A stretch of DNA of 64,000 nucleotides from Bin87 sp034423115 (GTDB taxonomy: Bacteria; Chloroflexota; Dehalococcoidia; Lucifugimonadales; UBA3495), in NCBI GenBank assembly GCA_034423115.1, contig DAOUJD010000043.1:1-64000 (forward strand), given 5' to 3'. The notes below the pieces were generated by a model. It worked only from the letters and a program-made list of their open reading frames with translations, was not told the origin of the DNA and ran no database searches. The translations under genes and the position numbers were made by a program. Shown here piece after piece: positions 60,264 through 64,000 of the stretch; position 1 is the stretch's first letter; the number at the start of each line of letters is the position of its first letter.

Positions 60264-61379
60264 TCACGGGCAATCGTAGGGACGGTCGAGCGGGGGATTC
60301 GTAACTAGGCAAATGGTGCGCTCGGCTCGAACCGCGTTGATTACATAAACGATGGGATCATCGGGGAGCCCGGCGTAACGGACGAAAACCTGGGTGTTGC
60401 CCCGGTCGTCGAGGATAGGATTCCCCTCCTGATCGACCTCGATGTGCTCCATGCCGATGTAGAACTCGAAACTCTTTTCGTGGGTGGTAACCCTGACAAT
60501 GGTTTCGGGCGGCGCGAGGCCGTATTTCGGATCGTCGGCACCGTCCTCGTCGACGTGCCAACCGACGAAGTTATCGGGACCGCCGGGCTTGGCGGGCTGG
60601 CCGTACCATTGGAGCTGCAGGGGCCACCACTCAGGTGGAACGACCTGGGACCGCTCGCCGTCGATGTCGGCGTACCAGTTCCTATCCTCCGGATTGGGGG
60701 TGTAGGTGACCGTCTTCCCCTGGTGGGTGACCGCCAATTCCTGGATATCCCGGAAATCAACGTCATAGAAGTAGCCGAGTTCTAGTGGCGGAGGAATGAA
60801 TGGCGGGTTGACCGCGAGACAATAAACGACCCTGGCCCAAATTTCGGGAACCGTGAACAGTTGCGGGTCGCCAACGAGGCGCAGGTAGTTGTAACCCTCG
60901 TCGGGAGTGGCGTTGCCGATCCAGAACTCGTACGCCAAGCCGGTTTCCTCGGTGATCTTGATGATACTTTCAGGAGGGTCGAGGCCGTACTGTGCCGGGC
61001 TCTCGATGGTTTCAGAGAGGACGCGGTTCACCTTGGGGCCGCTTAGCAGCAAAGGCGTGCCGGCCCATTTTTGCTGATAGACCTCCGAGCGCTCTCCCCC
61101 TTCTTCAATGAACCATTTTCCTCGCCCTAGGTCCTTGTCGTAGACGACGAATTGTTCCTCGCCGGAGATCTGGATTGGGGGGTCATCTGAGCATTCGACC
61201 AAGTCTCCGGCTTGGCCGCGGTGCGTCACCTCGATGTTCACGATGGCATCATCGTCGATGCGCCAGGCCCAAGGGGGTTCGTCGCGTGGCTCCGCCCGGT
61301 CCCACGGCCTGAAATACAACGCGAGGGCACCGAAGATCACCAGGACAAAAACCAGCAGGATGGTCAGACGGATGTTCAT
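60264..61379 (-). CDS. DUF4340-domain membrane-anchored protein
   Basis: A 371-residue protein with an N-terminal transmembrane anchor (ILLVFVLVIFGALALYF, about residues 7-23) and an outside region that has two DUF4340-like parts, each with a QYGLDPPESIIKIT / KYGLAPPETIVRVTT segment, so the domain is duplicated. DUF4340 proteins usually accompany GldG/GldF-type export complexes and are thought to be membrane subunits. It is the last gene of the run, after the GldG-like gene, and precedes cinA by 22 bases. Confidence 0.82.
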   Translation of the reverse strand: MNIRLTILLVFVLVIFGALALYFRPWDRAEPRDEPPWAWRIDDDAIVNIEVTHRGQAGDLVECSDDPPIQISGEEQFVVYDKDLGRGKWFIEEGGERSEVYQQKWAGTPLLLSGPKVNRVLSETIESPAQYGLDPPESIIKITEETGLAYEFWIGNATPDEGYNYLRLVGDPQLFTVPEIWARVVYCLAVNPPFIPPPLELGYFYDVDFRDIQELAVTHQGKTVTYTPNPEDRNWYADIDGERSQVVPPEWWPLQLQWYGQPAKPGGPDNFVGWHVDEDGADDPKYGLAPPETIVRVTTHEKSFEFYIGMEHIEVDQEGNPILDDRGNTQVFVRYAGLPDDPIVYVINAVRAERTICLVTNPPLDRPYDCP

Positions 61380-61441
61380 GAGCCGTTATGAATCGATCAA
61401 CAGATGCAACGGCGCGTTGCCGGGAAATGGTAAGACGGCGA

Positions 61442-63232
61442 TTAACGCCGGACCCACCAGACCACAACCGCCATGATCGCCATGAGGCCGGGCAGGAGCA
61501 GCCAGGTGGAGAAACGAACGAAGTTGAACTCGTTGGCGTCGAGGTTCCATTCCCGATAAACGAACTCGCGGTCGCGAATGGACACGAGGGAAAAGTCGCC
61601 CATCAGGTAGTTCGCTGAATTCAGGAACAGGGCGGCGCTGGAACCGCGCTGGACGTTGCGGTTGGTAATGAAATCGGAATCGCCGAAAACCGTCATGCCG
61701 GCGATCTGGTTGTCCGGCGGCCTTTCCGTGGGCGCGGGTGTGCCAACGGGAGCGACGATATCGAGGTAGATCGCGGGGAAATATACGCTCTGGGGATCGC
61801 CCTCGATGGGTTCGGTGCGTTCGATGTCGCTGATCAGGCGGGCCGACGGCGTGGTGGCCGCGATGGGCACGGGGATGCGTGCGCTGGACTCTTCGATAAC
61901 GGGTTCCAGGGCAGCCGCGCCGGGCATGAACGCGACCTGCAAGGGCTGGCCTCGGGGCGCGACGATTTCAGGCGGCGCCTGGGGGTTGTAGATGCCAACC
62001 CGCAGGGTGCGCGGCGCGTTGGGTTGGGAACCCTCTACATCCCTGATGTAACTGTCGGTTACCAGGACGCCCCAGAGGGCCAGGAACGCGCGGAAAGTAT
62101 CGTGGGTATCCGGCTCGGCGAGAAAAATGAGCCTGGCCCCTTCGCGGCGCGGTTCGCCATCGGGTTGTCTGCCGGCCATATAGAAATTCAGCGCGTCGGC
62201 GTGGGCTTGGGGAAGTTCGCCGGTGGGCCCGGCTATGACCAGTAGCGCCGCGTCGTCGGGAACCCTGACATCCTCCTGCGATGGCGACCAGAACAAGGTC
62301 TCGACCGCGTAGTTGTCGACCTCCAGGCCGTCCTTGATCTGTTGGTACCCGTCGTCCTCCGCCCGATTGATGTCGCGTTCACCGTGGCCGGCTAGGAAAT
62401 AGACCTTTTTCTGTTCGGTTTCGGTGGCGACGAGGAGGGCCGTGTACAGGTCCTGCTCCAAACGGCTGTAGACCCCGTCGGTTGGCTGCACCAGGTCGAG
62501 CAAATCGGTGCCGACGGCGGCAACGGCGATGGTCTCGTAGGAAGTTATGCCCTGACTGCGGGCGAGGTCCGCTTCCTTCTGTGGATCAACGAACTGGTAG
62601 GCGAAATTTCCGCTGCGCTTGCTGAATTCGCTGAGCATGGTGTCGACCTTGCCCCGGCGCGTCAGCATGTTGATGTCGGGGATTTCATCCGGGTAGTAGG
62701 CGATGACGTTGATGGGGCGGTCGAGATTGTCCAGCAGATCCTTGGTCCGGTTGGCCAACGAGAACTGGTTGGTCGCGGTGGTGTCGGCGCGGAAGTGATT
62801 CTCAAAGGCGACGTAATTCGCGAGTACGACCAAACCGATGAACGCGGCCGTCATCACCACGGTGTTGACACCGTAACGGCCGGTGCGGCTGAAGAATGCG
62901 GCGATGACCTGGCTGAAGTATGAGATGGCGACCAACAGCACGAACGCGGCGCCGATGGCCAGCACTATTCCACCGTAGAGTTTGAGGGAAGACACGAAGG
63001 CGAGCAGCACCGCCCCCGCGATGAGGCCGACGACGCCAGCTATCAGAATGGGCGCGTAGAAGACGGCGACGAAATCGAAAACCGGCTCGATGAACGAGAA
63101 CAGGGTACGGGACTGCTCTTCCAAAGCCTGCGGTTCGTCGGGAGTTTGCTCCGACGGGCCGGCACCCTGGCGATCCCTGCCGCGGCGCCGGCGCCAATCT
63201 CTGGGAGTTCCGTCGATACGCTGCTGGCTCAT
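61442..63232 (-). CDS. GldG-like ABC-transport auxiliary membrane protein
   Basis: A 596-residue protein of the GldG/ABC_transp_aux family. Three hydrophobic segments lie near the N-terminus (about residues 50-75, 80-105, 120-145), followed by a large soluble part with NVIAYYPDEIPDINMLTR, VYFLAGHGERDINRAEDDGYQQI and FLAEPDTHDTFRAFL, the IFT52/GldG-like domain. A last transmembrane helix is at the C-terminus (LLLPGLMAIMAVVVWWV). It works with the ABC-2 permease encoded upstream (gap of one base). The exported substrate is unknown. Confidence 0.87.
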   Translation of the reverse strand: MSQQRIDGTPRDWRRRRGRDRQGAGPSEQTPDEPQALEEQSRTLFSFIEPVFDFVAVFYAPILIAGVVGLIAGAVLLAFVSSLKLYGGIVLAIGAAFVLLVAISYFSQVIAAFFSRTGRYGVNTVVMTAAFIGLVVLANYVAFENHFRADTTATNQFSLANRTKDLLDNLDRPINVIAYYPDEIPDINMLTRRGKVDTMLSEFSKRSGNFAYQFVDPQKEADLARSQGITSYETIAVAAVGTDLLDLVQPTDGVYSRLEQDLYTALLVATETEQKKVYFLAGHGERDINRAEDDGYQQIKDGLEVDNYAVETLFWSPSQEDVRVPDDAALLVIAGPTGELPQAHADALNFYMAGRQPDGEPRREGARLIFLAEPDTHDTFRAFLALWGVLVTDSYIRDVEGSQPNAPRTLRVGIYNPQAPPEIVAPRGQPLQVAFMPGAAALEPVIEESSARIPVPIAATTPSARLISDIERTEPIEGDPQSVYFPAIYLDIVAPVGTPAPTERPPDNQIAGMTVFGDSDFITNRNVQRGSSAALFLNSANYLMGDFSLVSIRDREFVYREWNLDANEFNFVRFSTWLLLPGLMAIMAVVVWWVRR

Positions 63233-63233
63233 G

Positions 63234-63947
63234 CTACCTCCAGCGGCGCGATTCCAGCGCGCGGATCGAGAGGAACAGGAACAGGGCGGTTACGGTGAGG
63301 AAATAGACGATGTGGGCCGAATCGATGATACCGCTGTCGAAATCGTTGAAATGGCTGGTGAAGCCGAGCTGGGTGAACACGTTAGCCCAGATGCCAGTGA
63401 CGACCTCACTGATGAACGCGGTGGCGTACAGAACGACCAGGATGCCGGTGCCCACGACCGCCGCGATGATCTGGTTGCTGGTCAGCGTGGAGGTGAGGAT
63501 ACCTACCGACAGCGCGGCCATGCCGTAGAGCACCAACCCCAGGTATCCGGAGTAGATCGGGCCCGGGTCAGGCGTGGCGAAGACCAACAGCAGGATTACA
63601 TAATATGAAGTAAGGGCCAGCAGGAACAGCAAGAACACCAAGCTGGAGATGTATTTGCCCAGGATGACCTCCCAGTCGCGAACCGGGGAGGTCAAGAGGA
63701 GTTCGATGGTGCCGAGCTTCTGCTCCTCCGCAAGGAGACGCATGGTCAAGGCGGGAGCCAGGGGTATCAACAGGAAGGTGGCGCCCTGGAAAAAATTGCT
63801 GAGGGACGCTTCGGGGAACGGGTTGCCCAAGTCGCGGACAAAGAAGAAACCGCTGAGGGCCATAAATATAAGCGCCACGATGTAGGCCACCGGGCTGCTG
63901 AAATAGATCTGAATTTCCTTGAACGCTACAGCGCGGATCGTTCGCAT
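63234..63947 (-). CDS. ABC-2 type permease (GldF-like)
   Basis: A 237-residue six-helix permease. The start FKEIQIYFSSPVAYIVALIFMALSGFFF is the GldF/ABC2_membrane signature, followed by RLLAEEQKLGTIELLLTSPVRDWEVILGKY, the conserved coupling helix of this group. It forms the channel of the export complex with an ATPase encoded just upstream (partial at the window end). Confidence 0.9.
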   Translation of the reverse strand: MRTIRAVAFKEIQIYFSSPVAYIVALIFMALSGFFFVRDLGNPFPEASLSNFFQGATFLLIPLAPALTMRLLAEEQKLGTIELLLTSPVRDWEVILGKYISSLVFLLFLLALTSYYVILLLVFATPDPGPIYSGYLGLVLYGMAALSVGILTSTLTSNQIIAAVVGTGILVVLYATAFISEVVTGIWANVFTQLGFTSHFNDFDSGIIDSAHIVYFLTVTALFLFLSIRALESRRWR

Positions 63948-63953
63948 TGTCTG

Positions 63954-64000
63954 CTACGCAAAATCCTCGTCGTCGGTCTCGGAGGTGGTGAGCCTGAGGA
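63954..64000 (-). CDS. C-terminal end of the ABC ATPase of the export operon (partial)
   Basis: The minus strand is open from the window edge to TAG at 63954-63956 and gives LRLTTSETDDEDFA, an acidic tail. Only six bases separate it from the permease start, and GldA-type ATPases normally precede GldF/GldG. The identity as an ATPase is inferred from the operon order, not from motifs. Confidence 0.45.
   Translation of the reverse strand, partial: LRLTTSETDDEDFA

Overview
This 64 kb stretch is gene-dense chromosomal DNA of high GC, with short spacers, overlapping operon genes and many TTG and GTG starts. No phage, IS element, integrase, CRISPR array, rRNA or tRNA gene was seen. The gene content (F420-type PPOX and LLM flavoproteins, a GPH-family MFS carrier, Pro/Ala-rich lipoproteins, DUF255, DUF4340/GldG export genes, an opp-type importer) suggests a free-living Chloroflexota bacterium of the SAR202/Dehalococcoidia type. 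That placement is inference from gene content only; no phylogenetic marker was aligned.

Layout: 0-16 kb holds leuB, a Na+/Ca2+ exchanger, GNAT, a JAMM metalloprotease, two paralogous zinc-ribbon microproteins, a dual-specificity phosphatase, DUF167, enoyl-CoA hydratase, metF, acpS, nnrED, a PPOX protein, an alpha/beta hydrolase, a ThDP enzyme, a small-molecule kinase, radC, cupin and hemD. 15.4-17.4 kb is a siroheme nitrite/sulfite reductase behind a textbook sigma70 promoter and a leader ending in an intrinsic terminator, so it looks attenuated. 17.5-21.2 kb is pstC-pstA-pstB-phoU without pstS, and PstC carries a fibronectin-III-like insert. 21.4-30.4 kb is a set of single genes (LLM oxidoreductase, HAD, hydrolase, coiled-coil protein, mycothiol-type alcohol dehydrogenase, nucleoside hydrolase, peroxiredoxin, MFS) separated by repeat-bearing non-coding DNA.

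30.6-34.3 kb holds the most interesting part. A DUF255 thioredoxin-domain protein is divergent from two tandem TlpA-like lipoproteins. In both lipoproteins an in-frame TGA sits exactly where the first cysteine of the thioredoxin CxxC motif belongs, so each is predicted to have a selenocysteine-x-x-cysteine active site. An identical 18-base run, inside a foldable hairpin, follows both TGA codons. A selA gene (selenocysteine synthase) lies at 45.1 kb, so the genome appears able to decode UGA as selenocysteine. UGA also ends many ordinary genes here, and prfB (37.1 kb) carries the classical UGA-dependent +1 frameshift.

34.3-49.3 kb: a DUF5678-like/retropepsin pair, thrS without its TGS domain, prfB, a SIMPL-dcd-ribD-ribE-ribB-ribBA operon with two DHBP synthases, acyl-CoA dehydrogenase, selA, an alpha/beta hydrolase coupled to an endonuclease-Q homologue, and rimI. 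49.3-53.1 kb: an oligopeptide importer (oppA-oppB-oppC) without its ATPases. 53.4-58.9 kb: a coaE-CbbQ-Nudix-giant VWA operon. 59-64 kb: cinA and a Gld-type ABC export operon that runs off the end. All three alpha/beta hydrolases in the window lack serine at the nucleophile elbow (Thr, Ala and Glu instead).
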